DNA of 64,000 nt from Scylla paramamosain (Eukaryota > Arthropoda > Malacostraca > Decapoda > Portunidae), in contig NC_087168.1 in the NCBI RefSeq assembly GCF_035594125.1, positions 17,351,650 to 17,415,649 on the forward strand, read 5' to 3'. Under the pieces are notes generated by a model. That model made no database searches. It was not told where the DNA came from and worked only from the letters and a program-made list of their open reading frames with translations. This document shows, in pieces, positions 23,644 to 38,839 of this stretch. Both the position numbers and the translations under genes were made by a program. How positions within the stretch are numbered: the first letter of the stretch is position 1; the number at the start of each line of letters is the position of its first letter.

Positions 23644-24104
23644 TACAAAACTAAAAATTCTAATACGTACTACAAAACTATTTAAAAAAGAAATGTTCGA
23701 CAGTGAGAGAATTAAGGAAGTCTTTAGCATATGAAAGAAACACATGAACTGTAAGCGCAGAGTGATAATTCTTTGCTGCGTTACCAGAACATCAATACAT
23801 CAACAAGTAGCGGAGCCTGTCACGCCCTCCCGCCCCTTGTTGCTGACCATGCATCCCGCGACACTCTATTTACTTTTTTTTTTTTTTTTTCACCATAGTG
23901 CGACGCCACCTTGCACTCGTCACACTGAGCCATCAAAAACACTGCTCAGAGTTTTGCATTTGTTTGTTTATGTAGTGTTGTCAGGCTGATGTGAAGAGAC
24001 AGAGAGAGAGTATTAAATGAAAGCATGATTATTCTAATCTACACATTATTTGTTCACATTCATAATCCATTTTTTATCGTAGTTTTGCGTTTTATTAGTT
24101 CGAC

Positions 24105-24223
<119 letters not shown>

Positions 24224-25265
24224 ACCACACAGAATACCTGGGGGTCAATCATTAGCTCAGATCAGAATGTTGGGGTCAGCAAGGTGTAAATTTGGGGAAC
24301 CTCATCCAGAGTACTTATATGGGTGAGGTCAGTGAAGTGAACACAAGTAACAATACCCACATCCTCTCGTGATACGCTTATTAGTACAGACATGGCACCA
24401 AAATGAGTCAAGATCTCCGAAAACTTTTACTAATTACAGATGAGCAATCAGAGATTATTGAATGAGAAGTTATTTAATGGTATATTTGTTCATACATGTA
24501 TTTGTAACTTTCTTGGCATATAAACAATGAATTATTATTATTTTTACTCTTATTATAAGTCTGCGCAGCAACGTCATTCAGTAAAGTCACGTAGCAAGAG
24601 CTGCATCATTGCTCTAATCCCTGACATCATAATGAGCTTGTAGCTGCTCCTTCCTTCTTTGTGACTGAGATGCTTGCATGGATCTTAACTTCCTCTAAAC
24701 CAAGGATCCCTTTACACACCTTCCTTGCTGAAAACACAAAATTAAATGGCACTGGAAAATATGGCGTCGAAAACAAACTGCACGAATAAGAGGCAATGGA
24801 GGAAATGGTACCAGAAAAAATGGCACTAGAAATATTTAACAAAGCTGGTATCTACATAACAAAATTCCACTAATAGTTATGATGACAAATATTCAATATC
24901 CCAACTTATCCAGACCCTCCCGTTGTTGTTATTGAGAGCCAACCAAAGCGTGGCTGGCGTGGGCCTTGTGATGTGGCCCACAGCAGACCCTCCCCTCTCT
25001 CACCCTTGTCATCTCATCTCCCCTCACCCCCACACCCAAACACACATTCAGCACAATTTGTACATGCAGACTTCCACATGCTAATCATCACGCCCTTGCT
25101 GGTCACATAATCTTCGTTTTAGTATCTTTACCCCTTCTTTTCTGCAATAATGGGTCGAAAACATGTTACTTCTTATTTCTGCTCTGGAAAGAGAATAAGG
25201 AACGGGACATGAAATGGTCTCTCTCTCTCTCTCTCTCAAGTTAAGGGAACCGAACGTTGAAGAAC

Positions 25266-25302
<37 letters not shown>

Positions 25303-25424
25303 CAAAAGTTGACGCCTCCGAACACACTGGTGACGTCACATGTCAACAAGACCACCACCATCACCACTACCTCGCCTCAGCCTCACCACCGGCGGCGCCT
25401 AACAGACAAGCGTGTAGGAGAGCA

Positions 25425-26991
25425 ATGTCTGCCGCTAGGAGAGTCCAGGTAAGCTCCCACTGCTGCGTATTTGTCTTGTATCCGTGTACAATTATTAATG
25501 AGAGCTGCAGGTTTTAAGGAAGTTGGAGAATGTTTATTTCGCGGCACTGCCTGAAGCATGCTTGTGTTACGACATCCTGTGGTGAGGGGAGTGGCAATGA
25601 TATAAATGTGCCAGTGCCTTATGTAATATGTAGATTGCCAGGAGAGAGAGAAAGAGAGAGAGAGAGAGAGGCATTTCCTCAGTTATTTTAACGTTAAGGT
25701 TTCAGTAGACAACAATCCGATAAAGATAACTTTTTTCTTTTCAACTGAAACAAAAAATGCATATACTTTACAATAAATAGAAAATGCTTATTAATGTTAA
25801 ATCCTACAGTAAGTTAATAACTTGTTAAAACATGTACAACTATTGCTACAATAAAAAAAAAAATTGTTACAAGAAAATTGAAAAGTTAATGTAAAATTGG
25901 AATGCATTTCTAAAACTATCCAACATTAATCTCAAGGGATTTTTTTTATTGTCATACACTCTGTCATGAGAATTTCCTTAGTTCTTGTTTAATCTTACTT
26001 ATTTTTGTTTATTTTTTTATGTAAGAGGGGCTCAAGAAACAAATATTTAGATAAGTAAGATAAAAATAACTTTTCAGCAATGGGCAACATTTGGACGTAT
26101 GTGGTACTTGTATGATGGTAAATGGCAGAATCCTCTTGAGTCAGCTGACAAAATTGTTCCCTACCTTGATGGCTCACACAAACCCATCTTCCATCCCTTG
26201 AGTAAGTATGACAGATCAGATTCTTTACTCATTATGAAGTGCACATTACCATATTGATAATATGCAAGATTCTACTATGTTTCTAGAAAAGAGGAATACA
26301 AGATCAACCAAATGTACCCCCAAATTAGGAACAGGACAGATTTACAAATTGATTCACCCACAAATGAGTTAATGAAAATTATAGCTAAAGAAATAGTAGT
26401 TATATACTTACAGTGATTGCAGCAGTGAACATTGACTGACACTATGCCTATGTAAATATGTTTATATGGTGGGATTTTTATGTGAGAATACTCAGTGTTC
26501 ACATCGATACCTGCTGATTGGAGGGTTAGTCTTCATCTGAGTGATCCTTGCCACCCTTACTTAGGTCTTCCTGCCAAGCCATGTAAAAAGTTATCTTCAG
26601 TTATGTCACATGCATTTCTCTCCTGTTATTTAACTCTCTATCTCAGCTAAATTCATGATTTGTCTTCCTCGTTATATTGTTTGTTCAGTTTTTATTCTTA
26701 TGCACATATCCCCTCAGAGTCAGACACAGGTGAATAGTAGGTTATTAAGTGGTATGAGACTGTCATATCTACTTAATATTCAGAACTCTCTGAAAGTACC
26801 TTTTTTATACCCAGTATGCCAAATTTGGATATTTTCTTAGTATGAAGTCATGTAAGCTTATTTTTTTTTAACTTATGATAGTCTTTGTATTTATATACAT
26901 CTGTACAATGTTTTCTTCTCAAGGAAAGTAAGACAGTAAAATGAATGAAAGTACTTGTATCCATATTTGCTATACCCTGTAACTTTACTTG

Positions 26992-27034
<43 letters not shown>

Positions 27035-28578
27035 TTAAAGGCAATAGATAGTCAGGTAAACTCATAAATGACTCTAACAGATGACTCTGGAGATCATGTG
27101 GTGGTGATCAACTCTCGGGACATTGCCCTGCCTGGTGACGAGTGGGAGAAGCGCGTCTACTTCCACCACACAGGGTATGCTGGAGGAGCCACCTGGACCC
27201 TGGCGTGGCAGCTTCATGAAGCTGACCCCACCATGGTAAGTCACTGGCATATCTACTCCACGCAGAATGTCACTATCATTTGAGTTAATCATCACTAATG
27301 TCACCTTTATTGATGTTATGTCAGTTTTGATCATACTGTTTGAAGTCACAGTACTCTTTTTGCCTCTCCAAGAGTCTACTCTGCATCTCCTCCTCTTTAA
27401 TTCATTTGCAGTAATTTGAAAAAATTAATTTCATGTACATAGCATTCATACATTTACATCTGTAATAAAGGTAAAGGTGGGGGCATGTGCTATAACCTAG
27501 CTGCATGTGGCCTCAGCACTTATCTTGGTCTCAGTGGCCTTTGCAGAAGCGTGTGGTGGGTGGTATCCCTTACCCTGGAACACAGATCACTGTGATAGTC
27601 TGCCTTCTACAGGTTTCCCAGGTGCCTGACAACATACACAGGCCTACTCATGTCCGTTCATAATGAGACTTGTCTGCCCAATTTAAACTGTGATGATGTG
27701 AAATCTTAGTACTAAATTATCCCATCACCAAAGATATTGATACATACTTTTAGATTGAATTTATTGGTGTAATTCTAACACCCTCATTGTGTAACTGTTT
27801 CCTTGTGTTTCTTCAACCATTGTGTAGAAAATTGTTTCCAGTTTATATGAAAACAGATGTGTGGGCATTTTATCATCCTTTGAAGGAGCTTTTTCTTTTC
27901 TTTGTATACCACCAATCTTATAGACTTAGAGGAATCGAAACTAGTACTTTCTCAACTGTATCCATTGCATTTGTGGAATATGGTTGTGTATGAAGTGTTT
28001 CTTCATACTGTATTTCATTAGTATGATGTATTTTTTTTTTTATTATTAGAAGAGTTCTCCGATTCATCAAATTCTTACCACCCGTTTGATTTCTTTTGCA
28101 GATAATAAGGAAAACTGTGTACAACAAATTAAGTAAAAACTTACTAAGACGAGGAAGACTGGCTCGGCTTCACATATTCCCCGATGACAAGGTATGTTAA
28201 TGGAGGTAATGATCAAAGTAAACCATATCAACCCAGATTACTACTGCTACTTCTGTCCTCAACAGAATACTACTGCTACATCCATCCTCTTTCTAGAGTA
28301 GAGTTTTAATAGCTTAGAGAAATAAAGGGAGAGAGAGAGATTTGTACTGTCTAATGAACATCTATTCTTAGGCATCTACTTCTTAGGAAATAACATGTTC
28401 AGTTTGCATCCTTGAAAGCTTTTCTCCACACCAGGTACCTGACAGCATCCTGAAGAACGTTTCAGCCCAGATGCGCCAGCTCCGGCCAGTGCCCAGGCGC
28501 CTTGACCACTACCCACAGGAGGAACTAGAAAACTTTCCCAAGATATTTGACTGGCCAAAGGATCATGTCATCAATTAG
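25425..28578 (+). CDS. MRPL13: mitochondrial ribosomal protein L13 (uL13m)
   Basis: Component of the large subunit of the mitochondrial ribosome. Exons 25425-25448, 26078-26201, 27081-27235, 28102-28191 and 28435-28578 join in phase to 178 residues, the same length as the human protein. Family landmarks are 'QWATFGRMWYLYDGKWQNP' at the start, 'SGDHVVVINSRDIALPGDEW' in the uL13 core, 'YFHHTGYAGG' and 'LSKNLLRRGRLARLHIFPD', ending in 'LDHYPQEELENFPKIF'. The first exon codes only eight residues (MSAARRVQ), as is common for this family. Introns contain a (GA)n tract (about 26996-27029) ahead of exon 3 and a short LINE-end-like fragment near 26012-26033. It is transcribed away from the RRM/F-box gene. 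Confidence 0.96.
26012..26033 (-). repeat. minimal LINE 3'-end-like fragment
   Basis: On the minus strand, 'gcccctcttacataaaaaaa' equals the last bases and A-tail of the LINE fragment at 46852-47025. It is too short for certainty and may be chance. Confidence 0.3.
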
Positions 28579-30543
28579 TGTTGTAAAACAATACATAAAG
28601 CTTATTACATGTAGCAAATTTAATTTTTTTTTTAATAACATCATAATATTGTATGGGAGGATTTAAATGTTTATTGCTGCAGTAATATTCAGCTATTATC
28701 TCAATGGGTAGTGTAAGAAGATAAGAATGTCCCCCATGTGTTTATAACTGGCTGAATGATAATGTTTTTTGGCATGTTATATAATTACTGATTCATTGTT
28801 GAGATTCTCTACCTCCCTGTCCTCCACTTATTATAGCCAGGTGTGTGTGTGTGTGTGTGTGTGTGAGATAATGTTTTTTTTTTTTATCTGGCATGTTCTT
28901 GTAAATAAAATTGCCACAATGAAATCCACATCTCATTGGCACCTTGAAGGCAATCAGTGAGGCATTCACTGGGTATATCTCAAAGTTAATTTGATCTTGT
29001 AAATAAAAGAATAATTATTATTTACTTTTGTTATTGTTGTTCACATTTATAAGAAAACCAATAACATGTAACAAGTGTAGACAATCTTGGTGGCCACCAT
29101 ACTCCATGACTAACATGCAATTGTTGTTGAGACAATATTCAATCCTGTATTCAAACCCTTACTCAAATTGCCTGAGAGAATAGAAACTATATTGAAACAT
29201 CTTACACATTGTCCAGATACATAATTATTTACTTTTAATGCATGAATATCACAATTCTTGAAATGAAAAATGAGCGTCAGACATGTACTCTCCACAGCCC
29301 CTCTCCCTGCATGCTTAGCTGTTGTGGTGGCTGCAGCTGAACTGGGCAATGGCTAGTGAGGACTGTCATTGGCTTTCTTGCTACAAATCACAAGCCATCA
29401 CACGAAAGCCATCACTGATACAACCTTGATGTTCTTGGTGTTCTTTGTTCTGCTTACTGTAATCACCCTTTATAACCTGACTGATTTGCTAACTGCTTGA
29501 CTTCTGTTCCTGCTGCCGACTGACTGCATTGTCACCAGCCCATGTCAGCAAGCACAGGGTACAAGGTTGTGTGAAGTGCAGTAAGTTGGATGGAATGAAA
29601 CATGAGGCCTGCTGAGGAAGGGGCATTCCCACCTGCTGCGAGGTGGGAAAAGGTACCAAGACAGGATACCTCAATTGGCAGTTTTGCCAGCTCCAAGATG
29701 GCTGTAAACCATACACAGCACCAGTCTGATGTGAACCTCAGGGCTTGACTACTACAACTCCAGGGCTCCCAAGAGTAGCCTACAAAAATAATTTGTTTGG
29801 AATTTTAATGGTTTAGTAATAAAACTTATGTACACATCATTATTGATATGAGAAAACCAAGTAAAAATAAATATCTTTAAAATCTTGAAGCATTTCATCA
29901 TAATATTAAGTCAACTGTCTCCAAAATTTACGACATACCAACAATAACAAATATCTATATTCCTATATATTTGTGTCACTGCAGTGATCCCTTAAAAAAA
30001 AAAAAAAAAAAAAAAAATGCAAATATTTCCAATTAAAAAGAGCACCTTTAGCTCATACCAATGAGACAGAGTGAGGCACAGCAGTGCTCACTCCACACAG
30101 TGATATGAGGATGTGATGGCAGGTTTATCTGGTCCTAGGCAGTACTTCATTCTACATTTCTAAAGCTGGGTAATAGGGGCTATATATGCATTTTCTCTAA
30201 CAGTAATGTAGGTGCTCATTTGAATGTCAAAGGTCTTCATAATTCATCACTAAATTAAACATCTATGTACATTACAAGTATTTGCAAATAAACTGTAACA
30301 CTGAAAAGTGAAAGATGAAGCATGGGAGACCACAGGACAGGTAGAATGTAGCAGCACAAACAAGCCCTTGCCTCTCCCCTTCCTCAGAGTAATGATGGTA
30401 ATGAGATGAACCATGACATTGTGAACACTCACACACAACTGCCTTCCATCTCCACTTTAGCTTAGCACTGCGTGGCTCAAACTTAATGGCCAAGGGCCGG
30501 GGCTGCGTTTCAATATTTTTCCCAAACACCACTACAGCGACCC
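28579..30543. other. convergent spacer of MRPL13 and ABCE1
   Basis: Holds the MRPL13 3' UTR (AATAAA at about 28904 and 29002), a short (GT)n at about 28843-28864, an A-tract at about 29993-30017 and AT-rich sequence. The 29480-29720 stretch partly resembles the repeat block at 2.06-2.12 kb and carries a cccacct/aggtggg hairpin. No further gene recognised. The 3' UTR of ABCE1 occupies the right end. Confidence 0.5.
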
Positions 30544-32397
30544 TCAGTTCTGTTTACCCTCACCCTTCCCTTCTATGTCAAGGAAGAAGTAGTTGCCGGA
30601 ACTCTTCTGCTCGGTATCCTTCTGGCTGGAGTCCTTGTTGATGCGCGGCCGGAAGTTGTTGGGGTCACGACGGAAGGTGATTCCCAGCATCTCCAGGAAC
30701 TTGTTCATGCCAGAAACAAGCGTCTGTGGGGCATTGGCTGTGGTTTTGACAGAGGGTGTCCCTTCAAACACAATGACACGGTCTGCCAAGTAAGTTGCCA
30801 TGATGAAATCGTGCTCCACTACAAATGCAGTCTTCTTGGCATGCATGATGTAACGTTTGATGACCTTGGCAGCAGCCAAACGCTGCTCAGAGTCCAGATA
30901 GGCCGAGGGTTCATCAATGAGGTAAACTTCAGCCGGCGTGCCCAAACAGAGGGTGAGTGCCACACGTTGCAACTCTCCTCCTGAAAGATGCTGCACCTCC
31001 TGCTCTATCAGCTCCTCAATCTTCATTGGTTTCATCACATCTGTTACAAACTGAGGATGAATATATGCATCACGGATCTTATCGTGCAGCAGCTGGCGTA
31101 CAGTTGACTGACTCTTAGGACTGATCTTCTGTGGCTTGTAGGATATGTGAAGTTCTGGCAATTCTGATTTGCCCTCATCTGGGTCGAGTCTCCCAGCCAG
31201 CATCCTGATAAAGGTAGTCTTTCCTGTCCCATTTTCTCCCAGCAGTACCATGATTTCAGAATCGGTAAAGTTGCCAGCCTCCACTGTAAGCTGGAATTCT
31301 CCCATCTTCTTTGTCATTTTTGGGTACTTGAAGCGACACATGCGTTTGATCTCCTCCTCAGTAAGCTGGTCTGAAACCTTGAAGGTGAGAGATTCCTCTC
31401 TAAAGCGAAGGTTCTCAGTAGGTACAAAGCCGTCCAGGAAAACATTGATACCTTCACGCACAGAGAAGGGGACAGTGACCACTCCATAGGCTCCGGGTTG
31501 GCCATAAAGACAGCAGATGAAATCAGAAAGGTAGTCAAGGACAGCCAAGTCGTGCTCCACCACCACTACATAGTTGTCGGCCTTCACCATGGAGCGGATG
31601 GCCCGGGAAGCATTGAGACGCTGCTTCACATCAAGGTAGGAGGATGGCTCATCATACATGTAGATGTTGGCATTCTGGATACAAACCATGGCAATGGCAA
31701 ACCGCTGTAGCTCCCCACCAGAAAGGTCCTCAATGTTGCGACCTAAGACAGCTCGCAAGTCTAGGGCAGTGAGGATGTCCTCCATGTTCCCAAGGTCATT
31801 CTTCTTGTGTAGAAGATCCTTGACGGCGCCCTTTACAGCCTTGGGGATCTGATCCACATACTGAGGCTTGATGATCGCCTTCAGGTCGTCTTCTAGGATG
31901 CGAGTGAAGTAGTTCTGCAGTTCATTGCCTCGGAAGTAAGTCAGGATGTCAGTCCAGTCTGGGGGATCAGAAAACTGGCCTAGATTGGGTTTGAGCTTCC
32001 CGGCCAGGATCTTGAGAGCAGTGGACTTGCCAATACCGTTGGTGCCCACCAGGCCAAGCACCTCCCCACGGCGCGGTACGGGTAGACGATGCAGCTTGAA
32101 GGAGTTCTTGTTGTAGCGGTGAACAGTCTCCTTCTCAAGATTGCTCGGGAGGTTGATGATCATGATGGCCTCAAAGGGGCACTTCTTGACGCAGATACCA
32201 CAACCAATGCAAAGCTCTTCACTGATGGCAGCCATCTTGTCATTTGGTGTCACTTCAATGCACAGCTTGCCCATCCGCACCACCGGGCAGGACTTCTTGC
32301 ACTCCTGCCGGCACCTCTTGGGCTTGCACTTCTCCGTGTTAACGATGGCAATACGAGTCTGCTTCTCGCTGTCATCTTGCTTCTTGCGGGGAGGCAT
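30544..32397 (-). CDS. ABCE1: ABCE1, ribosome-recycling ATPase
   Basis: Iron-sulfur ATPase of the twin ABC type that splits post-termination ribosomes. The single open frame encodes 617 residues; the human protein is 599. Ferredoxin-like cysteines lie at 24, 29, 33, 37, 63, 66, 69 and 73 ([12 protein letters not shown]). NBD1 has Walker [10 protein letters not shown] (118-126), signature LSGGELQR (225-232), Walker B ending DEPSS (249-253) and His282. NBD2 has GENGTGKTT (387-395), LSGGELQR (471-478), DEPSA (495-499) and His529. Extra residues are a short N-terminal stretch ([12 protein letters not shown]) and about ten C-terminal residues after the family-typical GNYFFLD ([10 protein letters not shown]). 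The coding region is uninterrupted. An acceptor (ctctttacag) 21 bases before the ATG and a donor near 34776 suggest a 5' UTR intron. All catalytic residues look intact, so it is not a dead retrocopy. Confidence 0.98.
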   Translation of the reverse strand: MPPRKKQDDSEKQTRIAIVNTEKCKPKRCRQECKKSCPVVRMGKLCIEVTPNDKMAAISEELCIGCGICVKKCPFEAIMIINLPSNLEKETVHRYNKNSFKLHRLPVPRRGEVLGLVGTNGIGKSTALKILAGKLKPNLGQFSDPPDWTDILTYFRGNELQNYFTRILEDDLKAIIKPQYVDQIPKAVKGAVKDLLHKKNDLGNMEDILTALDLRAVLGRNIEDLSGGELQRFAIAMVCIQNANIYMYDEPSSYLDVKQRLNASRAIRSMVKADNYVVVVEHDLAVLDYLSDFICCLYGQPGAYGVVTVPFSVREGINVFLDGFVPTENLRFREESLTFKVSDQLTEEEIKRMCRFKYPKMTKKMGEFQLTVEAGNFTDSEIMVLLGENGTGKTTFIRMLAGRLDPDEGKSELPELHISYKPQKISPKSQSTVRQLLHDKIRDAYIHPQFVTDVMKPMKIEELIEQEVQHLSGGELQRVALTLCLGTPAEVYLIDEPSAYLDSEQRLAAAKVIKRYIMHAKKTAFVVEHDFIMATYLADRVIVFEGTPSVKTTANAPQTLVSGMNKFLEMLGITFRRDPNNFRPRINKDSSQKDTEQKSSGNYFFLDIEGKGEGKQN

Positions 32398-33311
32398 ATT
32401 GACAGTGGCTGGTTAGCGTCTGTAAAGAGAACACTGTTTCAAAATGACTTGTAACTTTCAGGCTTCCTATGAAAGATAGGTTGTGGAAAAAACATAGCAG
32501 TGTTTAGAAAGAAAATAATTAAATGTGTTTGGAACTTGTTTGGAATATATTTCGAATAAGAAACGTAGTTGTGTTTAGAAAGAAAATAATCAAATGTGTT
32601 TGGAACTTATTTGGAAACATTTGGAATATATGATCAAGATCATTAGCCTAAAAGAATGTAATAAGAAAAGCTCCTAAATTTAATGTACCCTAATGTAAAA
32701 AATATATATAACAAGAGAAATATTATACATTAATGAATAGAAATAATGAAAATCAAGGATTCTTCTTAGGTACCTCATCTAAAATCTCTTTGAATCACAT
32801 AAATAGTATGGTGATGTGTTTAAGGATGTACATTTCTCTCTCTGGTCAGAGAGAGAAATCACTATTGGCTTATCACTATTGGCTCTTTCTCTATATTTGT
32901 CTGCTGATAAGCTGCCAGCTGTGTTGCTCTCACCACTGCTATTCCTAACACATTTATATTGTGACTTCCCTATATTTATACACAAGAAAACCATTACAAT
33001 AATAACAATTACAAGAGAATAATGAATTAAAAAAAAATAGTAGGAACAATACAAAAAAAAAAAGTTCAAAGAGAAGATGAAGAAAAGATATACACAAGGG
33101 AACACTGATGTCCTCTCCTCCCTACACTTGAGTTACATAGAAAGATTACTTAAGCTGGAGGTCATGATGACAGATGGGACATCATCAGTATTATCCTTAT
33201 TTTGAAACTCTCCATACATGCTTGCACAAGTCAGTCTTGTTCACCTAGCCAGGTTGTAAGATCCCCAACTGCCTCTGTAAAAGCTTACATCTCTTAGGGT
33301 CATTTTATACC

Positions 33312-33430
<119 letters not shown>

Positions 33431-33949
33431 CCAAGTCTAAATATTTTACTCATAAAATTCAGATCTCTAGATTTAAATTCTAGAACTTACTTTAGCTATT
33501 TGCCTGAGGCATTTTGTTTAGTCAACTGTGATGACATTATTTTTTTATTTATTTTATCTATTTTCTTTTCATCTGGCAAGGGACCTTGAGGGGCACAGTT
33601 GTCTCATCAAGAAGTCAGATTGATAATCTTGCCTGGAAGTGAAAGGGATGGAACTCTGTCCCCCTTTAGGAGTTAGAACTTTAGGTTAATAATCCTGTGT
33701 GGGGTGGGAGTGTTAAGTAATTTCAATTCACCACAGTGCACTTGGCCAACAAAACATTTACCACACAAATAACCAAAGTAGGTCAAGTTCTGTAACCAAT
33801 CACTCTCTACCTAAAGAAGTAGAAAGAAAAGTGTAAAGACTTTCACAAAAAGATAAAATCTGTAAAGACATACTGAAATCTACTAAGTCACTGAAAGCAG
33901 CTATATAAGAAAAGATTTCCCAATTTGTATAAGTAAATAAATATTTGCA

Positions 33950-34022
33950 CACACACAAACACACACACACACACACACACGCACACACAGTGTATATATA
34001 TATGTATATATGTATATATGTA

Positions 34023-34093
<71 letters not shown>
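33950..34093. repeat. (CA)n followed by (TA)n
   Basis: A 39 bp CA array is followed almost directly by a ~100 bp array that begins as (TATG) units and becomes pure TA. Confidence 0.97.
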
Positions 34094-34096
<3 letters not shown>

Positions 34097-34775
34097 ATTT
34101 ATTTATTTATTTTTTTTCAATGACTGGTGAACAGCTGGAACAAAGCAAGTGGTCATGCTGCAACTAAAATTTGTGTGAATGCATTAATTACATAAAAGAT
34201 TATGTAATATATACAAAATATATGAACACAGTCTTACATATGTGAATAATTAGTAAACTTGTGATTATTAGACATCTTAATTCACTTGTATAAATGAATC
34301 TGACAAACATTGAATCACATGACGCAGAATAATAAAACCAACAGTGAAGGAAAGCCCCGCACCCTCAGCTACGTCAGCAGTGGTCAGGAGGTCAGCACCG
34401 CCGGGTATGCCTCAGCCTGCCCCGCCGTGCTTCCCACCCGGCCACCACTACTTTCACCCACCACAGACATCCGTGTGGTCCTTATTTTTGAGTTTCCCTC
34501 GTGCCAAAATCTCAATATAAGCATGATTTATCCAGAGGTCACGGTGAGGTGCCCTAGGGAGCCAACAGGGACCGGCGCCGCCCTCCAGGCAGGACACACG
34601 TGGAGCCTCTTTGGGCGCCTTGGCCAGCTGTCAAAAGCAACCCAGATCTCTTCCATTCACACCCATTTTGGAGACCCGCTTCCTTCCCCTCACCCTCAAA
34701 CATGCACCTCATCCTCTCTTAAGCATTCACGACGAGTCTCAATTCAGCCTGCAGGTCAGGGTGTGGAGGACTCAC

Positions 34776-34880
34776 CTAAAATAAGACCAAAGTGGGCGCC
34801 GTGGAGTTGCGTCACGGAGAACCAGGTAGTGCTGTGGTGGTGGTGGACGAGGCAGCACGAGGGGGTGCGGGCCTAAAACA
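34776..34880 (-). promoter_or_regulatory. candidate ABCE1 first exon and promoter
   Basis: The minus strand reads 'ggtcttattttag' followed by the donor gtgagtcc at 34775. It lies in a GC-rich stretch that includes a (CCA)n-like tract. Paired with the acceptor before the ABCE1 ATG this would give a non-coding first exon. The transcription start is not located. Confidence 0.45.
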
Positions 34881-35926
34881 TTGTCTCATTTATAGTAACA
34901 CATATCTAACATAACTTGGCCGTATTAATGAGGACTTATGAATGCACTTGCAAAACCTCATATTGTTCAAGATTTTTTTTTTACATCTTTCAGTAATGTA
35001 GAAAATAAGATGTCAGCAGTTAGTGATTTTATTGGCGCCAAAATCACAAATTCCTCTCCAAAATCATTGTTTCCCAATTCAACCTAATGATTTAATCTGA
35101 AGCTGAAATAAACAACCATGGATGTACGTTGTTCTAAATATGCTTGAAAAAATCCATAAACAATTTTCGTTTCCATTTTTATTTTTATTTATTTTTTGTT
35201 TTACTTTTTACTTATCAAATAATTTCTAACAACTATCCAGAGAATCTGACGTACATCATGATATCTAAAGTTACATACCTTGGATATGTCACACTTTAGA
35301 CCAATTAACTTTTGATCCCAAACTACATATCCTCCTAACTCCATCTCCTTACCCCATTTAAATTCCTTCCTGACTCAAGGACCTTTTCCTAACCACAAAC
35401 TCCAGAACTCAAGCCTTTTCCTCTTAATATAAAGCTTTCTCCTACACAATCCACGAACTAATTATTATTATTATTATTTTTTAATGAATGTATAAATAAT
35501 TTATACATTAAAACTGATCAATTAAATAAAATAAAAGAACAACAATAATTATCTCTTCTCACAGCTAGAATGATACCAAATTTTAGAACAATACCATCTA
35601 AATAGCTTAACACAATGGAAACAGCAAATATTCTACATTTTCCCTGCTCTTTCTCTCTCCTCAAACTCTTCAATCATCATTACTTCTCACATGATCCACG
35701 TGGTTCTTTCTTATGGTCCTTACACACCCCATGTGGCTGGAAGATGGAGTACAGGAGCAAAGAGAGAAGGATACAATAAATGGTAAAGGACAATGAAAAA
35801 AAAATATATATATATATGACACGGGAAATATAACTGGTTTAATTTTAATCTACAGTTGTACAATAACAACATAACACACTATATACAGGAACCAAGTTTC
35901 AGAGGCAGTTTAGGGGCAGGACAGCA
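34881..35926. other. spacer, nothing recognised
   Basis: AT-rich DNA between the ABCE1 promoter region and the 3' end of MRPL43. It has an (ATT)n-like stretch near 35460-35480 and no supported exon. Confidence 0.5.
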
Positions 35927-37696
<1,770 letters not shown>

Positions 37697-38839
37697 CCTG
37701 CCGCGGATTCTCCTGCCGACGATACTGTTACTGCTGATGATGATGAAGACACGGTCTGTTTTGCGGCACCTTACACAAACATTTTTAATCGCCGAAAACT
37801 TTCGAGTATGAAAATTAAATTTTCTTGTGATTATGCATATGTCTTTTCATATATATTTTTTTCAATATCTTATATCTACAAAATATGAAAACAGAGCAGA
37901 GGACCGAAATGGGAGTGACAGAGAAGGGAAGAGCCGAGAGTTTTGTTTACATGAGGGTGACGGGAGGCAAGCCAGGGAGACGGCGGCACGTGGCCACTTT
38001 TCCCTGTGTCTGACCCTCGTAGCTAGCGTTCATCTGGCAAGTTGACGTGTTAAGTAGACTTCTAGCTAGCTTGTAACATAATTAAGTATAAACTGTGCCA
38101 TGTATTAAGGTTAGACAGATGGAGTTGAGACAGACTTGTTTGTGGTTACTCATTCCTGTCATGCTTCCGTTTGAGCTGTGATGGAAGCAGTGAAAAACTG
38201 ATCAGAGGGATGCATGTATCGGTCAGTAGATAGTGTCACTTGATACAGAAGCCTGGCAGGATACTGAAGGTGAACATCAGTTTGTCATTTATTAGATTAG
38301 GATGGATTTTGACCAGCCCCCACCGTCACATCTGTGCACTGTATTTTAACTGAATGTAAGACAGATGTGAGAAGCAGAAAGGCGTCTGCCCATGTAGTCC
38401 TGCATACTATCAGTTTATCAGATGAATGAACTTTTATCAGTTTCCACCCCTGTCTATCAGTTACTGACAAGAGAGAGAGAGAAAGAGAGAGAGAGAGAGT
38501 TTTTACCTTAATCCAACATTTCTTCTCTGTTCCAATATTTCCTCCTACTACTACTACTACTACTATTATTCCTGCTGGTGCTGCATCTAGCCCTCATTGT
38601 TAGTGTGCAAAGCAGCTAGTTTTTATGAGATTGTCTTGCTTCACTGTATATATATTTCCACCTGTAAGAATACAGAGTAACATGTGGCTAGTGTTTAAAT
38701 GCATTGCTCACATCCCAGTGAAATGAAGATCAGGAATCACCATGTCACACTGGTTAAGGATGTCATAGGCATGAAAAATATTAATCATCTTTGATCATAT
38801 TGCATAATTTTTACTCTTGGTATTTATGACTGTTTGCAG
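37697..38839. other. divergent region MRPL43 / COMMD9-like gene
   Basis: GC-richer near 37.9-38.05 kb, with a (GA)n tract (about 38469-38498) and a short (CTA)n at about 38549-38564. I searched it for the N-terminal part of a COMMD protein and found none. An ORF at 37827-38045 is not recognisable. Confidence 0.5.

Noticed and set aside
29993..30017. A-tract downstream of ABCE1 as a retrocopy tail
   Set aside because: The tract is A on the plus strand, while a retrocopy of the minus-strand ABCE1 would leave T on the plus strand; it also lies about 530 bp beyond the stop.
34310..34876. 188-codon plus-strand ORF (Ser/Pro/Thr-rich)
   Set aside because: It overlaps the likely ABCE1 first exon and promoter on the other strand, has no recognisable domain, and its composition follows the GC-rich block.
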